Notes: generated by a model not told the origin, from the letters alone. Shown: positions 41,001 to 44,727, counted from the stretch's first letter. The stretch: 64,000 nucleotides of DNA from Catonia carolina (GCA_035578175.1 JAQMRL010000021.1:4918084-4982083), one strand, 5' to 3'. Program-made: numbers and translations.

Positions 41001-43519
41001 AAGACACGTACCGCTTTCTCTTTTACAGCTTCCACAGACTCAAATCTTGTCCCTTTTAATGCAGATTTCACCTTAGGGAACAGGTAGAAGTCACATGGTG
41101 TAATATCTGGTGAATAAGGTGGTTGTTCTAACACTAAAATGCTGTACTTGGCTAGGGACCTCTTGACAGATAACGCGGAATGAGCTGGCCCATTGTCTTG
41201 GTGGAGAACCCATGATTTGTCCTTCCACATTTCGGGGTGGTTTTTTCCTTACTCTTAGACGTAGTTTAGAAAGTACCTCAAAGTAAAAATATTTATTAAT
41301 TGTTTTACCTTCACGAACCCAGTGAAGATACACAATCCCATGGATATCAAAAAAAACAATCATCATTGCTTTAAATTTTGACTTGCTCATTCGAGCTTTT
41401 TTTTGCTCTCGATGAAGTTCGGCTCTTCCAGTGCATGGATTGGCGCTTCATTTCCAGATCATTAGTAAAAAAACCACATTTCATCACATGTAAATATTGT
41501 CTACCTGTTCCATAAGGTGAAATCTGCATTAAAAAGGACAAGATTTGAGTCTGTGGAAGCTGTAAAAGAGAAAGCGACATGTGTCCTGAAGAAGCTGACA
41601 GAAGATCACTTCCAGCACTGTTTCCAATAATGGAAGATTCGCATGGAGCGTTGTAAGGATAGCGAAGGAGTGTATATTGAAGGTGACAATAAGTGATTAT
41701 GTATAAAATAAAAATAAAACTTTTTACAACATCAGTCTCGTTATTTAATAGCCACACCTCGTATGTAGCCGTTGTTGTTGTTGTTTAGGTGATCAGCCTG
41801 TAGGCTGGTTTGAACCTGTAGAGGTTTTACTAAGTAAATCGAAGAGTGAGGTGATTTACCATTGCCTTCCCCACCGAATGGAAAAGTACACTTATCAGCA
41901 TGTCGGGCCCTATGAAAAGCATCTAACTTTTCACCCTGCAAATGACACCTTCACTTCATTCACCACAGGGTCTGGCTGTACAATGAGATTCATTACTTTC
42001 AGATAAGATAACTCTGATTAGTGTCTTTTACACCTCTACCTCTTCTGTTCTTAAATGATTCAGTCATTTAACTGGCTGACCATGTGATAAGAAACAGAAC
42101 TATTTATTTTAGCCCTGCAACAAACAGGTTGAGTGTAAATAATTTGGCACTCCACCTGTCTGTTATGGGCAGCATGTAGTCGTACAAAATTAAAAAATGT
42201 ACAACTTTTATTTGCAACATTTTTTTTCTACAGCGCTTAGTTTACCATCAATTAGTGATTTCCCTGATGTCGTGTAAATAATTTGGCACTCCACCTGTCT
42301 GTTATGGGCAGCATGTAGTCGTACAAAATTAAAAAATGTACAACTTTTATTTGCAACATTTTTTTTCTACAGCGCTTAGTTTACCATCAATTAGTGATTT
42401 CCCGTTAAAATACGGTCTCTTCAATCGTGTAAAAGGTCACTTAAAATAGTGACTTTTTTATCAAAGTTCATTATGCTTAAAACAGAGTGAATAGTAAATG
42501 ATTTAGCATTTATATATCCTTACATTTACCGATTCTCTTTAAGTTTTTATTATCTATTTCTTACTTTCTCTTGCCTATATTAATATATAGGAAGGAAAGT
42601 ATTGTTTCATGTCGATTTTTCGAAATCAAGTTTTCACCGGATCTACACGTTTTCAGACCTCCTGAACCCAAAAAACATGTTTTTAGTGATTGGTCTGTGT
42701 GTGTGAACTGATTATCTCAAGAACGGAACGTCGTACGAACTTGAAACTTAAAACTTAAGTTATGTACCACTATCGGACCCGGCACAAACATTTTCATCAA
42801 AATCGGCCTACCAGAAAGAGTAGTTAATTCGTACAATTTTTCACTTTTTTGCAATTTTCTCAAAAACTCGTCCTACAATTTTTGTTAAAGTTGCCTGGTT
42901 TACTAAATTTTTTACGCTCTACAAGATAGGGTAGGCGCCATGTTTGCTGAAATTCTTGGTGAGGCTTTTTTCACGTAAAAAAATTGTTTTTTTAAGATTA
43001 CGGCTTTAACATACATCTTAGTGCACAAATTTATATAATAAAAATTGTAGAGAATTTACAGTCCTACAACTTTTATTTTAAACATTTGTTTGTACAACGC
43101 TTAGTTTAGCGGTAATTACCGATTATCTGTTTTTTTCTCATGAAAACGTGTGAAAAATCAATTTTTTAAAGATATCGGCCTGATAGAGTAATTTTCCGTA
43201 TTTTTAAGCCAAACTGAGGTTGATTTTCATTTTGCGTCTTTCACGCATGATTAAAATTAGATTTTTTTTATTGAGGGTGGTTTTTTGTGTATTTCTAATG
43301 TTTTATTACTAATGGTAGGTTTATTGTTAATTATTTGCATTGGTAATAAAAAGTTGTGTGTTTCACACCAGAAATTTTGTTTTTGTTTTTTAGAAAGCTG
43401 AAAACATTTTGAAGAATGCTTGGAATGTCGAAGGATCTCCATTCAAAGGAACTGAATTTGATCCTAGTGTACTGAATTTTGAAAATATCAATCCCATGAA
43501 TTCTCAAGGAAATGAATGA
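3232..43519 (+). CDS. nudcd3: NudC domain-containing protein 3 ortholog, complete gene in 7 exons
   Basis: The exons are 3232-3332, 3468-3614, 16966-17091, 25284-25374, 30400-30588, 39057-39245 and 43394-43519. They join in phase to 969 nt, giving 322 residues and a TGA stop. Every intron starts with GT and ends with AG. Residues 1-65 form a NudC N-terminal domain (FLDAIFGFLWRRTDFF, then a GFPPGG turn). A charged linker follows to about residue 140. Residues 143-231 form a CS/p23-like beta-sandwich (YRWSQ, IPVPEF, WSL, WWDGLL). The tail carries the WNVEGSPFKG motif near residue 291. The order and motifs match vertebrate NUDCD3, which is about 360 residues, so this copy is slightly shorter in the linker. 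Members of this family act as Hsp90-linked cochaperones that stabilise dynein intermediate chain. The ATG is the first in the open frame. The gene appears intact despite about 39 kb of transposon-filled introns. Confidence 0.93.
3468..3614 (+). CDS. nudcd3: nudcd3 exon 2
   Basis: The acceptor is TTTTAG|A and the donor AT|GTGAGT. The exon encodes the rest of the N-terminal domain (TDFFVIQSEGGKLGFPPGG, then a helix ending FQKW) and the start of the linker. The phase carries two bases into exon 3. Confidence 0.9.
3721..4655 (-). mobile_element. HINE/DINE-1-like element, full length
   Basis: The 3' end (AATCTGGTGTGAAACACTC in this orientation) is at the left and the 5' end (GGCAAGAGAAAGT) at the right. 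A CA tract lies at about 4488-4511. It sits inside a mariner relic with no target duplication. Confidence 0.85.
4666..6649 (-). pseudogene. Mariner transposase, broken
   Basis: Reading leftwards from ATG at 6649, the frame gives MEQRVYINFCVKNG. It then has a frameshift in an A run near 6540 and a stop near 6470, followed by a long intact stretch (HTH, then FVPKLL and TGDETWVYGYD at about 6170-6430). Another frameshift near 6125 precedes VRSNVKVLLTVFFD. A HINE interrupts the gene at 5025-5953. The rest (HHDNAPVHT, a stop, PPYSPDL and a C-terminal YFEGDNI) ends at 4666. Relatives are about 345 residues. It is inactive. Confidence 0.85.
5025..5953 (+). mobile_element. HINE/DINE-1-like element, full length
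   Basis: It has 5' ACTTTCGCTTGCC, the inverse GGCAAGAGAAAGT near 5914, the hairpin GTGTGAGTGTTTCACAC and a T run at the end. It cuts the mariner transposase frame between T-rich flanks and no flanking bases are duplicated. Confidence 0.87.
6885..6940. repeat. Short dispersed repeat (copy 1)
   Basis: About 50 bp containing AAAGTGGTTGCAGCAGTTTG is nearly identical to 46270-46325. The family is unknown. Confidence 0.5.
6931..7226 (+). mobile_element. HINE fragment, 3' third only
   Basis: It begins within the second internal module and runs to the 3' hairpin and T-rich end. The 5' two thirds are missing. No flanking direct repeats are obvious. Confidence 0.8.
7227..7583. other. Intron sequence, nothing clear
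   Basis: A short minus-strand frame from 7467 begins MSCKRKRVVKTIEA, resembling the start of pogo/Tigger-type transposases, but it diverges after 14 residues. Otherwise it is AT-rich intron. Confidence 0.3.
7597..8192 (-). mobile_element. 5'-truncated non-LTR retrotransposon
   Basis: It is flanked by a perfect 13-bp target duplication TAATTGACTGTTT (7584-7596 and 8193-8205). At its 3' end (left) is a tail of TTTAC repeats and a T run, in the sense strand TAAAGTAAAGTAAAA. It keeps only the last 0.6 kb of the element. Confidence 0.88.
7691..8192 (-). pseudogene. LINE ORF2 C-terminal end: RNase H remnant and zinc-finger-like tail
   Basis: The frame enters at the truncation with GMPGNERADTLAKKGAA, the last conserved block of a retroelement RNase H domain (GNExAD, catalytic Asp). 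It continues through a region rich in W and R to CRFCHEAEEKAEHILCSC, a CCHC-type cluster common at the end of R1/Jockey/LOA-type ORF2 proteins. The codons before GMPG come from host DNA, since the target duplication sits there. There is no reverse transcriptase, so it is dead. Confidence 0.82.
8330..8808 (+). repeat. Unnamed repeat R, copy A, left part
   Basis: It starts GAAAAGAGACAAAAGAACTG and closely matches 17246 onward. It contains repeated blocks with CGTTCCCCAGTCACTGTTACA and GACAGGACGACACGGCG. A HINE is inserted at 8809; the element resumes at 13226. It has no coding capacity and an unknown class. Confidence 0.6.
10246..11240 (-). pseudogene. piggyBac transposase remnant
   Basis: Read leftwards, there is an acidic N-terminal stretch (about 11100-11240), then DINHLFGNQ, then at 10511-10822 TRPDFLNQDYSPTELFNFFYDEEIIDTII, the conserved start of the catalytic region. 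At 10246-10446 it has LAFDKSMVPFFGRHGAKQH with KPIRFGFKVW, the piggyBac DE/SMxxFxGR block. In-frame breaks separate these parts, and the C-terminal half, with the last catalytic residues and Cys-rich tail, is missing. It is inactive. Confidence 0.8.
11418..12765 (-). mobile_element. Mariner (DD34D), complete
   Basis: Terminal repeats of 43 bp are identical by eye (11418-11460 and 12723-12765, starting CGAGGGTAGGCTGATAAGTA), with TA at both flanks. It is 1348 bp and contains one uninterrupted transposase frame. It is nested in the piggyBac element. Confidence 0.93.
11533..12585 (-). CDS. Mariner transposase, intact frame
   Basis: This 350-residue frame from MSTRIKQRAVIEF is the usual mariner length. 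An upstream in-frame Met at 12606 or 12687 would only add 7 or 34 residues. Paired HTH motifs occupy about residues 5-110, followed by WVPRRL. The catalytic triad is D in TGDESWVHHYD, D in LQHDNARPHT and D in YSPDLAPCDF, with 34 residues between the last two (DD34D). It ends NGDYIEK. No stop, frameshift or missing catalytic residue is visible, so it could encode active enzyme. The protein performs cut-and-paste transposition into TA. Confidence 0.92.
   Translation of the reverse strand: MSTRIKQRAVIEFLTAEKVNPSEIYRRLKAVYCDDTVDRSTVNRWVIKFRDCQPGKALIVDKTRSGRPITASDDNRRKLIDDLIQNDRRITQQRIANQIGISKERVGFIIEQLGYRKICARWVPRRLTDENKQRRLECCEQLLKRYRDEGDDFLLNIVTGDESWVHHYDPEEKRQSAEYRHPHSPVVKKFKTQPSAKKILLTVFWDARRVYVTDYLERGATVNSAQYIQTLKHLRRRVCRVRGNLAPIILQHDNARPHTSRATGEALRNLKFQPILHPPYSPDLAPCDFYFFPLLKRDLKGNHYSSDNEVKAAIASWVRGKSEEFFSDGMKKLVKRWEKCVMLNGDYIEK
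13226..13565 (+). repeat. Unnamed repeat R, copy A, right part
   Basis: It matches 18375-18722 closely (TTTTTACGCACTCTT, a CT-rich run, then CACCGCGTTYTACCT and TTAGTTATATAT). Together with 8330-8808 it forms one element split by a HINE. A 16-bp inverted repeat (CAGTTGTTATCATGAA at 13579 and its inverse at 13624) lies just beyond and may mark its end. Confidence 0.6.
13890..14285 (+). mobile_element. SINE1 copy
   Basis: About 395 bp. It starts near GGGCAGGTGGAGTGT and has the diagnostic AGTTCTGTTTCTTATCACAT, GGCATGCTGATAAGC and GGTAAACCACCTCACT blocks. It ends CCTTTCGGCTGTTTACCTAA with an AAC repeat tail. Confidence 0.8.
14549..15875 (+). mobile_element. Mariner (DD34D), complete
   Basis: It is 1327 bp with imperfect 28-bp terminal repeats (CGAGGGGGTACCCAAAAG against CGAGGGGTTACCCAAAAG) and TA on both sides. 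It contains a full transposase frame and lies in intron 2 of nudcd3 in the same orientation. Confidence 0.92.
14758..15816 (+). CDS. Mariner transposase, intact frame
   Basis: This frame encodes 352 residues from MNCEMMAVKFCFLLGK. The HTH regions span about residues 10-115, followed by FVPRVL. The catalytic residues are D in TGDESWCYGYD, D in FHHDNASAHT and D in YSPDLAPCDF, with 34 residues between the last two. It ends YFEGDKVLL before a TAA. No interrupting stop or frameshift is present. It is of a different mariner lineage from the copy at 11418 (different terminal repeats and about half the residues changed by eye). It is potentially functional. Confidence 0.92.
   Translation: MNCEMMAVKFCFLLGKNAAETVVMLNTAYKDDAIGKTQVYEWFLRFKNSDMSIENKPRSGRPSTSRTDKHVVKVKEIVRTDRRQTIDQISQVSGLSWSSVQRILTGDLTMKRVAAKFVPRVLTDTQKERRIETCSDLKQQLETDPDFMSKIITGDESWCYGYDPETKQQSSQWKTSLSPRPKKSRQVRSNIKTMLICFFDVRGIVHSEFVPPGQTVNQAFYLEVLRRLRNSIRRKRPNLWQTGDWFFHHDNASAHTAISVTQFLAKNGMVLLPHAPYSPDLAPCDFFLFPRMKRGMKGLRFNNVDDVKKKTTDELAAITEEEYKKCFEQWKHRWDKCISCNGEYFEGDKVLL
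16116..16650 (+). mobile_element. SINE1 copy split by a tRNA-headed SINE
   Basis: The family blocks run from GGCAGGTGGCGTG to GGCTGATAACCTAAACAG. They are interrupted at about 16441-16598 by a SINE3 fragment flanked by imperfect repeats of CACTCCTTGGTTTAC. Confidence 0.75.
16441..16598 (+). mobile_element. SINE3 fragment (tRNA-related), inside SINE1
   Basis: It retains a B-box-like GAGTTCGAATCCC, then the family tail with GGCATATTTTCAT, CTGTATTAGCAG and an A-rich end. The A box is lost. Confidence 0.7.
16688..16858 (+). mobile_element. SINE3, tRNA-derived, near full length
   Basis: The tRNA-like head has an A box TGGCATAGTGGTTAGC and a B box GGGTTCAATTCC about 40 bp apart, as in a tRNA gene. 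It is followed by the family body (ATCTGCATTAGCAG) and an A-rich tail. It is not a functional tRNA: no acceptor stem pairing. Confidence 0.8.
16966..17091 (+). CDS. nudcd3: nudcd3 exon 3
   Basis: The acceptor is TTTCAG|T and the donor AA|GTAAGT. It encodes a Glu/Lys-rich, low-complexity linker of 42 residues, the least conserved part of the protein. The assignment rests on phase continuity with exons 2 and 4 and on splice sites, since the sequence itself is not diagnostic. Confidence 0.82.
17246..18722 (+). repeat. Unnamed repeat R, copy B, with expanded satellite
   Basis: It starts GAGAAGAGACAAAAGAACTG like copy A, is filled by the 75-bp array at 17366-18277, then continues with the shared right part (18281-18722). 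A HINE is inserted at its right edge. Confidence 0.6.
17366..18277 (+). repeat. 75-bp tandem array, about 12 copies
   Basis: The marker GACAGAACGAATGC recurs at 17392, 17467 and every 75 bp to 18217. Copies are nearly identical; one visible variant has TTCTCTGTCAC near 17751. No spacers separate them, so it is a minisatellite. Copy A of repeat R lacks the expansion. Confidence 0.92.
18746..21259 (+). mobile_element. DD41D Tc1/mariner-type element with 489-bp terminal repeats
   Basis: It is 2514 bp and starts CAGGGTGATTCATGAAGTTC. Bases 18746-19234 and 20771-21259 are inverted copies that appear identical throughout. TA flanks both sides. One intact transposase frame fills the centre. Confidence 0.94.
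19668..20723 (+). CDS. DD41D transposase, intact frame
   Basis: It encodes 351 residues from MPYLFTSEEYADMVF. The first HTH is about residues 10-50 and the second about 70-115 (GVSTRRISRRIGVSQSTVWR). The catalytic residues are D in ILFTDEAQF, D in YFQHDGAPPHF and D in SPDLSPLDY, with 41 residues between the last two by my count. It ends DGLIFEHLL. The frame is uninterrupted and the terminal repeats undamaged, so this copy looks recently active. Confidence 0.92.
   Translation: MPYLFTSEEYADMVFILGYCNGNARAAVVEYELRYPNRRIPDTKTISGTFRTLRETGSLPSTRTNYERAVQLDDDIVINAVHRSPGVSTRRISRRIGVSQSTVWRSLNRNKFYPFHKQKVQHLQPGDGPLRLEFCNFLNINNQLYKRILFTDEAQFTRDGVNNLHNEHSWAEENPHEVVEQNFQHRFSVNVWCGLLHNRLIGPFILPGRLNAELYLHFLQEELPQLLENVPLRLRQNLYFQHDGAPPHFSRAVSAYLNHQFPGHWIGRGGPHPWPPRSPDLSPLDYCIWGWMKDIVYKTKVNSRDELIARIMDSAVQIQGSPEKLRNATKAIHKRAAKCIDNDGLIFEHLL
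22159..23096 (+). mobile_element. HINE, full length, head to tail with the previous one
   Basis: Its 5' TTTTTACTTTCTCTTGCC directly follows the CACACCAGA of the upstream copy. A TG tract lies at about 22298-22338. The 3' end is intact. Confidence 0.88.
23097..23722. other. Intron 3 sequence, nothing recognised
   Basis: AT-rich with no repeat family shared elsewhere in the window and no coding signal. Confidence 0.4.
23723..24120 (+). mobile_element. SINE1 copy
   Basis: It is full length, from CTGCCCATGACGGACAGGTG to GGCTGATGACCTAAACAACA. A 1-2 base change marks it as a separate old insertion. Confidence 0.82.
24283..25203 (-). mobile_element. GC-rich mariner, internally deleted
   Basis: Terminal repeats of about 30 bp share GGTTTGTATAAAAAGTAAC, with TA on both sides. 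At 921 bp it lacks about 400 bp of the middle. It is visibly richer in G+C than all neighbours. Confidence 0.87.
24356..25007 (-). pseudogene. Mariner transposase with central deletion
   Basis: The N-terminal part from MERTIEQRIIIKFCVKLKK to about GIDKTD carries the first HTH. The frame then shifts and rejoins at WILHHDNAPSHT, then YSPDTAPPDFFLFP and a C-terminal GDYFEDF. The first catalytic Asp is lost with the deletion; the last two remain, 34 residues apart. It is non-functional. Confidence 0.85.
25284..25374 (+). CDS. nudcd3: nudcd3 exon 4
   Basis: The acceptor is TTACAG|G and the donor CTG|GTAAGC. It encodes the start of the CS domain, including IYNGADRGSYRWSQS and ELDIL, the family's entry strand. 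It ends in phase 0. A HINE lies about 95 bp downstream of the donor. Confidence 0.93.
25470..26460 (+). mobile_element. HINE, full length
   Basis: It has a long mixed TG/CG tract at 25610-25672 that includes repeated TGCG. Both ends are intact. It lies just downstream of exon 4. Confidence 0.87.
26461..26747. other. Intron 4 sequence, nothing recognised
   Basis: A spacer between two HINEs of opposite orientation, with no coding or repeat signal. Confidence 0.4.
26748..27676 (-). mobile_element. HINE, full length
   Basis: It reads AATCTGGTGTGAAACACTC at the left and GGCAAGAGAAAGT at the right. The CA tract is short (CACACACAGACC). Confidence 0.87.
27750..28050. repeat. Unnamed dispersed repeat (copy 2 of 146-395)
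   Basis: It has the same order of blocks as at 146-395, including the internal duplication of ATTCATCACTTACC. The class is unknown. Confidence 0.5.
28078..28720 (-). mobile_element. Foldback derivative of a Tc1/mariner element
   Basis: Arms of 224 bp (28078-28301 and 28497-28720) are near-perfect inverted copies, with TA at both flanks. Both arms encode the transposase C terminus (VQCCIDANGGHFEHLL) and its terminal repeat. The 195-bp spacer holds the next segment, WPARSPDLTPPDFFLWG. The 5' half of the parent transposon is replaced by the inverted 3' end. Confidence 0.9.
28215..28496 (-). pseudogene. Transposase C-terminal fragment
   Basis: It encodes ERIISKNFWPARSPDLTPPDFFLWG, with the third catalytic Asp, and then the family tail ending FEHLL. 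Everything upstream is missing. Confidence 0.8.
28863..29822 (+). mobile_element. HINE, full length
   Basis: It has an uninterrupted TG tract of about 48 bp (29001-29048), the longest pure one here, with both ends intact. Confidence 0.88.
30033..30174 (+). repeat. 30-bp minisatellite, about 4.5 units
   Basis: ACGAAACAC recurs at about 30061, 30090, 30120 and 30150, alternating with CACATGTAA. It abuts a SINE3 whose own tail contains CACATGTAAAAC, a possible origin. Confidence 0.75.
30183..30350 (+). mobile_element. SINE3, tRNA-derived
   Basis: A box TGGCCTAGTGTTTAGC, B box GAGTTCGATTCCC, body CATCTTTATTAGCAG, and an A-rich tail. It lies 50 bp upstream of exon 5. Confidence 0.8.
30400..30588 (+). 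CDS. nudcd3: nudcd3 exon 5
   Basis: The acceptor is TTTTAG|A and the donor TCG|GTATGA. It encodes 63 residues of the CS domain core (IPVPEFVKKSKDV, then ESIWSLSSGQQIS). The last 28 nt and the donor are duplicated at 33358-33385 without an acceptor. Confidence 0.93.
30651..31030 (-). mobile_element. SINE1 copy inside a HINE
   Basis: It is flanked by TCTCTTGCCT on the left (to 30650) and TCTCTTGCCT on the right (31033-31042), a target duplication of HINE sequence. It has the GTTGTTGTTTAGGTCATCAGCC end and the family body. Confidence 0.85.
31069..33173 (+). mobile_element. Solo LTR-like element, 2.1 kb
   Basis: It begins TGTGACA and ends TGTCACA with a 4-bp target duplication GTAT (31065-31068 and 33174-33177) that restores the interrupted HINE exactly. 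It has a TATATAAAG box at 31291 and AATAAA at 31771. No gag or pol coding and no second copy of the ends are seen, so a solo LTR of a Ty3/Gypsy-type element is the simplest reading. A non-autonomous DNA element is the alternative. Confidence 0.65.
31291..31299 (+). promoter_or_regulatory. TATA box of the LTR
   Basis: TATATAAAG in a GC-rich context, with an initiator-like TATTCAATT about 30 bp downstream, fits an LTR promoter. Confidence 0.5.
33358..33431 (+). repeat. Duplicate of the exon 5/intron 5 junction
   Basis: Seventy-four bases repeat 30561-30636 with one visible change in the exon part (TCACC for TCATC). They include 28 coding bases and the donor GTATGA. No acceptor precedes them, so they should not be spliced as an exon. 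Confidence 0.88.
33430..33712 (+). mobile_element. HINE, 3'-truncated
   Basis: The 5' end is intact. The TG tract is almost absent. Similarity stops at GTCATTTTTC just before the transposon at 33718. Confidence 0.8.
33718..35039 (-). mobile_element. Tc1/mariner-type element, near complete
   Basis: Terminal repeats of about 30 bp (GGGTGTTTCAAAAAGGACGC...) with TA at both flanks; 1322 bp. Confidence 0.9.
33818..34852 (-). pseudogene. Tc1/mariner-type transposase, several breaks
   Basis: From MVFSKDERVFIIDSYYAYKS the HTH region is open to about 34540. A frame change follows, then VYFSDEAWFHLDGYINSQN with the first catalytic Asp, WFQQDNATCHT with the second, a stop where Trp is expected, and RSPDLTPAD with the third. 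About 38 residues separate the last two by my count. A frameshift precedes GNLKSKVFKNNPHT and the tail ending FEHLL. It is inactive. Confidence 0.83.
35040..35361. other. Intron 5 sequence, possible old repeat
   Basis: AT-rich. The stretch CTGATGATGGTAAATCCACC followed by GAAACACGTG near 35320 resembles the ends of some old retroelements, but no element can be delimited. Confidence 0.3.
35362..36333 (-). mobile_element. HINE, full length
   Basis: Both ends are intact. It has a small internal duplication near 35870 (TTTTACGTTTTATTTAG) and a short CA tract. Confidence 0.86.
36429..37354 (+). mobile_element. HINE, full length
   Basis: It faces the previous copy 5' end to 5' end, 95 bp away. 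The 3' hairpin and T run are intact. Confidence 0.87.
37356..38300. other. Possible piggyBac-like end and GC-richer intron sequence
   Basis: TTAA at 37356 is followed by CCCATTTTGTGCGG, a piggyBac-like end, and by the palindromes GTGGTATGCGTACCAC and GTGGTAGGAATACCAC. No matching right end or transposase was found. The GC-richer part (37550-38100) has no convincing coding signal. Confidence 0.3.
38301..39056. other. Intron 5 sequence before exon 6
   Basis: No repeat shared within the window and no coding signal. It ends in the polypyrimidine tract and acceptor of exon 6. Confidence 0.35.
39057..39245 (+). CDS. nudcd3: nudcd3 exon 6
   Basis: The acceptor is TTCCAG|A and the donor TTG|GTAAAT. 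It encodes the end of the CS domain (IHCEKGEERWWDGLL) and a helical region rich in Glu and Lys that contains MSDLSEEDQ. It is phase 0 at both ends. Confidence 0.92.
39334..40628 (-). mobile_element. DD41D-type Tc1/mariner element, near complete
   Basis: Terminal repeats share GGGTGTTTT and, inverted, AGAGGTATAGAACT / AGTTCTATACCTCT, with TA at both flanks; 1295 bp. It lies 90 bp into intron 6. Confidence 0.88.
39442..40516 (-). pseudogene. DD41D-type transposase, two lesions
   Basis: The frame starts MNRLPPEQRL at 40516 and meets a TAA ten codons in. It then stays open from IVQIYFENHGS through HTH motifs and ILFSDEAQFPLNDYVNKQNC to WFQQDGA near 39750. A small deletion there shifts the frame. 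The C-terminal part (FGERIISRSG, WPPRSCDLTPLD, WGYVKLLVYANK) is otherwise intact and ends PEIIFK at 39442. Only these two defects are seen, so it is a young pseudogene. Confidence 0.87.
40629..40827. other. Intron 6 spacer
   Basis: A short AT-rich stretch between two transposons. Nothing recognised. Confidence 0.35.
40828..41761 (-). mobile_element. Foldback derivative of a mariner (DD34D)
   Basis: Arms of about 248 bp (40828-41075 and 41513-41761) are inverted copies holding the transposase 3' end and terminal repeat (AAGGTGTGGCTA...). TA flanks both sides. The 5' part of the transposon, including the first HTH, is replaced by the inverted 3' arm. Confidence 0.88.
40895..41512 (-). pseudogene. 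Mariner transposase fragment
   Basis: Read leftwards: a remnant of the block before the first Asp (LHVMKCGFFTNDLEMKRQS), then FKAMMIVFFDIHGIVYLHWV, a frame change, then VLHQDNGPAHSAL with the second Asp and PPYSPDITPCDF with the third. The C terminus ends EGDNK. The HTH and the first catalytic Asp are missing or degraded. Confidence 0.82.
41769..42172 (-). mobile_element. SINE1 copy
   Basis: It begins with a (GTT)n version of the tail then TAGGTGATCAGCCTGTAGGC and runs to TGTCTGTTATGGGCAG. Confidence 0.83.
42133..42403. repeat. 139-bp direct tandem duplication
   Basis: 42133-42271 and 42272-42403 are nearly identical. Each unit joins the end of SINE1 to an old HINE-like piece (CTACAGCGCTTAGTTTACC). 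Confidence 0.88.
42558..43375 (+). mobile_element. HINE, internally deleted
   Basis: Both ends are present. About 110 bp of the second internal module is missing near 43175. It ends 18 bp before the exon 7 acceptor. Confidence 0.85.
43394..43519 (+). CDS. nudcd3: nudcd3 exon 7 and stop
   Basis: The acceptor is TTTTTTAG|A. It encodes the conserved C-terminal helix and the WNVEGSPFKG motif and ends in TGA. A possible poly(A) signal AATAAA lies at 43656-43661, before the next HINE at 43721. A HINE ends about 20 bp upstream of the acceptor, so its T-rich 3' flank supplies most of the polypyrimidine tract. Confidence 0.92.
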   Translation, partial: KAENILKNAWNVEGSPFKGTEFDPSVLNFENINPMNSQGNE

Positions 43520-43655
43520 GTCATCAATTAATTTATTTTAGAAATATTTATTAACTTTACTACTTAATTAATTTATTATTTATTATCAATTAAGCATTCT
43601 ACAATTAAAAGATAAATTTAAACAAAAAATATTTTATACATTTTCATAAAAATTT

Positions 43656-43661
43656 AATAAA
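43656..43661 (+). terminator. Possible poly(A) signal of nudcd3
   Basis: AATAAA 137 bp after the stop codon, in an AT-rich 3' region. Other less canonical signals exist nearby. Confidence 0.4.
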
Positions 43662-43720
43662 TCTGTTACTTAGTAAAACTAATGAATGTTAACTTGTTAT
43701 TATAATATTATTGTTCGACA

Positions 43721-44507
43721 TTTTTACTTTCTCTTGCCTATATGAATATTTAGGAAGGAAAGTATTGTTTTCATGTCGATTTTAAGAAATCCACTCTACA
43801 CCGGATCTACACGTTTTCAGGCCCCTGAACCCAAAAAACATGTTTTTTGCGATTGGTCTGTGTGAACAGAATATTTCAAGAACGGAACATCGTACAAACT
43901 TGAAACTTAAGTTAAATACCACTACCGGACCTGACACGAACATTTTCATCAAAATCGGTCAACCGGAAGGTGAGGCTTTTTTTTCACGTAAAAAAATTGT
44001 TTTTTTAAGATTACGGCTTTAATATGCATTTTAGCACAAAAAATTTTAAAATAAAAGCTGTAGAGAATTTAAAATCCTACAACTTTTATTCAAACATTTT
44101 TGTGTATAACGTATAGTTTAGCGGTAATTAGCGATTTTCTGTTTTTTTCTCACGAAAACGTGTGAAAAATCGATTTTTTAAAGATTTCGGCCTTAACATG
44201 CATTTAACGACAAAAGTGTATATAAAAAAATTTATAAGAAATTACAAGATCTACAAATATTATTTAAGAGCATTTTTCTCTATAGAGCCTAGTTTAGCGT
44301 GAAAGAGTGATTTTCCGTATTTTTAAGCCAAACTGAGGTCGATTTTCATTTTGCGTTTTTCACTCATGATTAAAATAAGGTTATGTTTTTTTGAGGCTAG
44401 TTTTTTTTTTATTTCTAATTTTTTATTACTAATGTTAGGTTATATAGTTTAAATTATTTGCATTGGCAAGAGAAAGTTGTGTGAGTGTTTAACACCAGAT
44501 TTTTTTA
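43721..44507 (+). mobile_element. HINE, internally deleted
   Basis: Both ends are intact. About 160 bp is missing after GGTCAACCGGAAG, joining directly to GTGAGGC. Confidence 0.85.
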
Positions 44508-44559
44508 GTTTATTTAAAGTCACACCAATATATTGGTCATTAAGAACTACTTTTGTCTT

Positions 44560-44673
44560 TGGAAAGGAATGTTGCTTTGAAGATTTCAGTGTTTTTCAGA
44601 TTCTAGCTGGGGATCAAATCCGGAACCTCCGCTTTGCAGCCTAGAACGCTAACCACTGGGTCACAGAGGCGGC
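44560..44673 (-). mobile_element. tRNA-related SINE fragment, fourth family
   Basis: On the minus strand it reads TGACCCAGTGGTTAGCG (A-box-like) and GGATTTGATCCCC (B-box-like), 50 bp apart. It does not match the other SINE heads. The tail is not delimited. Confidence 0.5.
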
Positions 44674-44697
44674 ATGCTTTTGTTTTTATTTATTTAT

Positions 44698-44727
44698 TGG
44701 TAAAAACCCCACCAGGTTGGTCTAGAG
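44698..44727 (+). mobile_element. SINE2 head fragment
   Basis: CCCCACCAGGTTGGTCTAGAG is the start of SINE2, cut by a hAT MITE. It continues after the MITE as GTCTAGAGGTAAAGTC. Confidence 0.7.
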
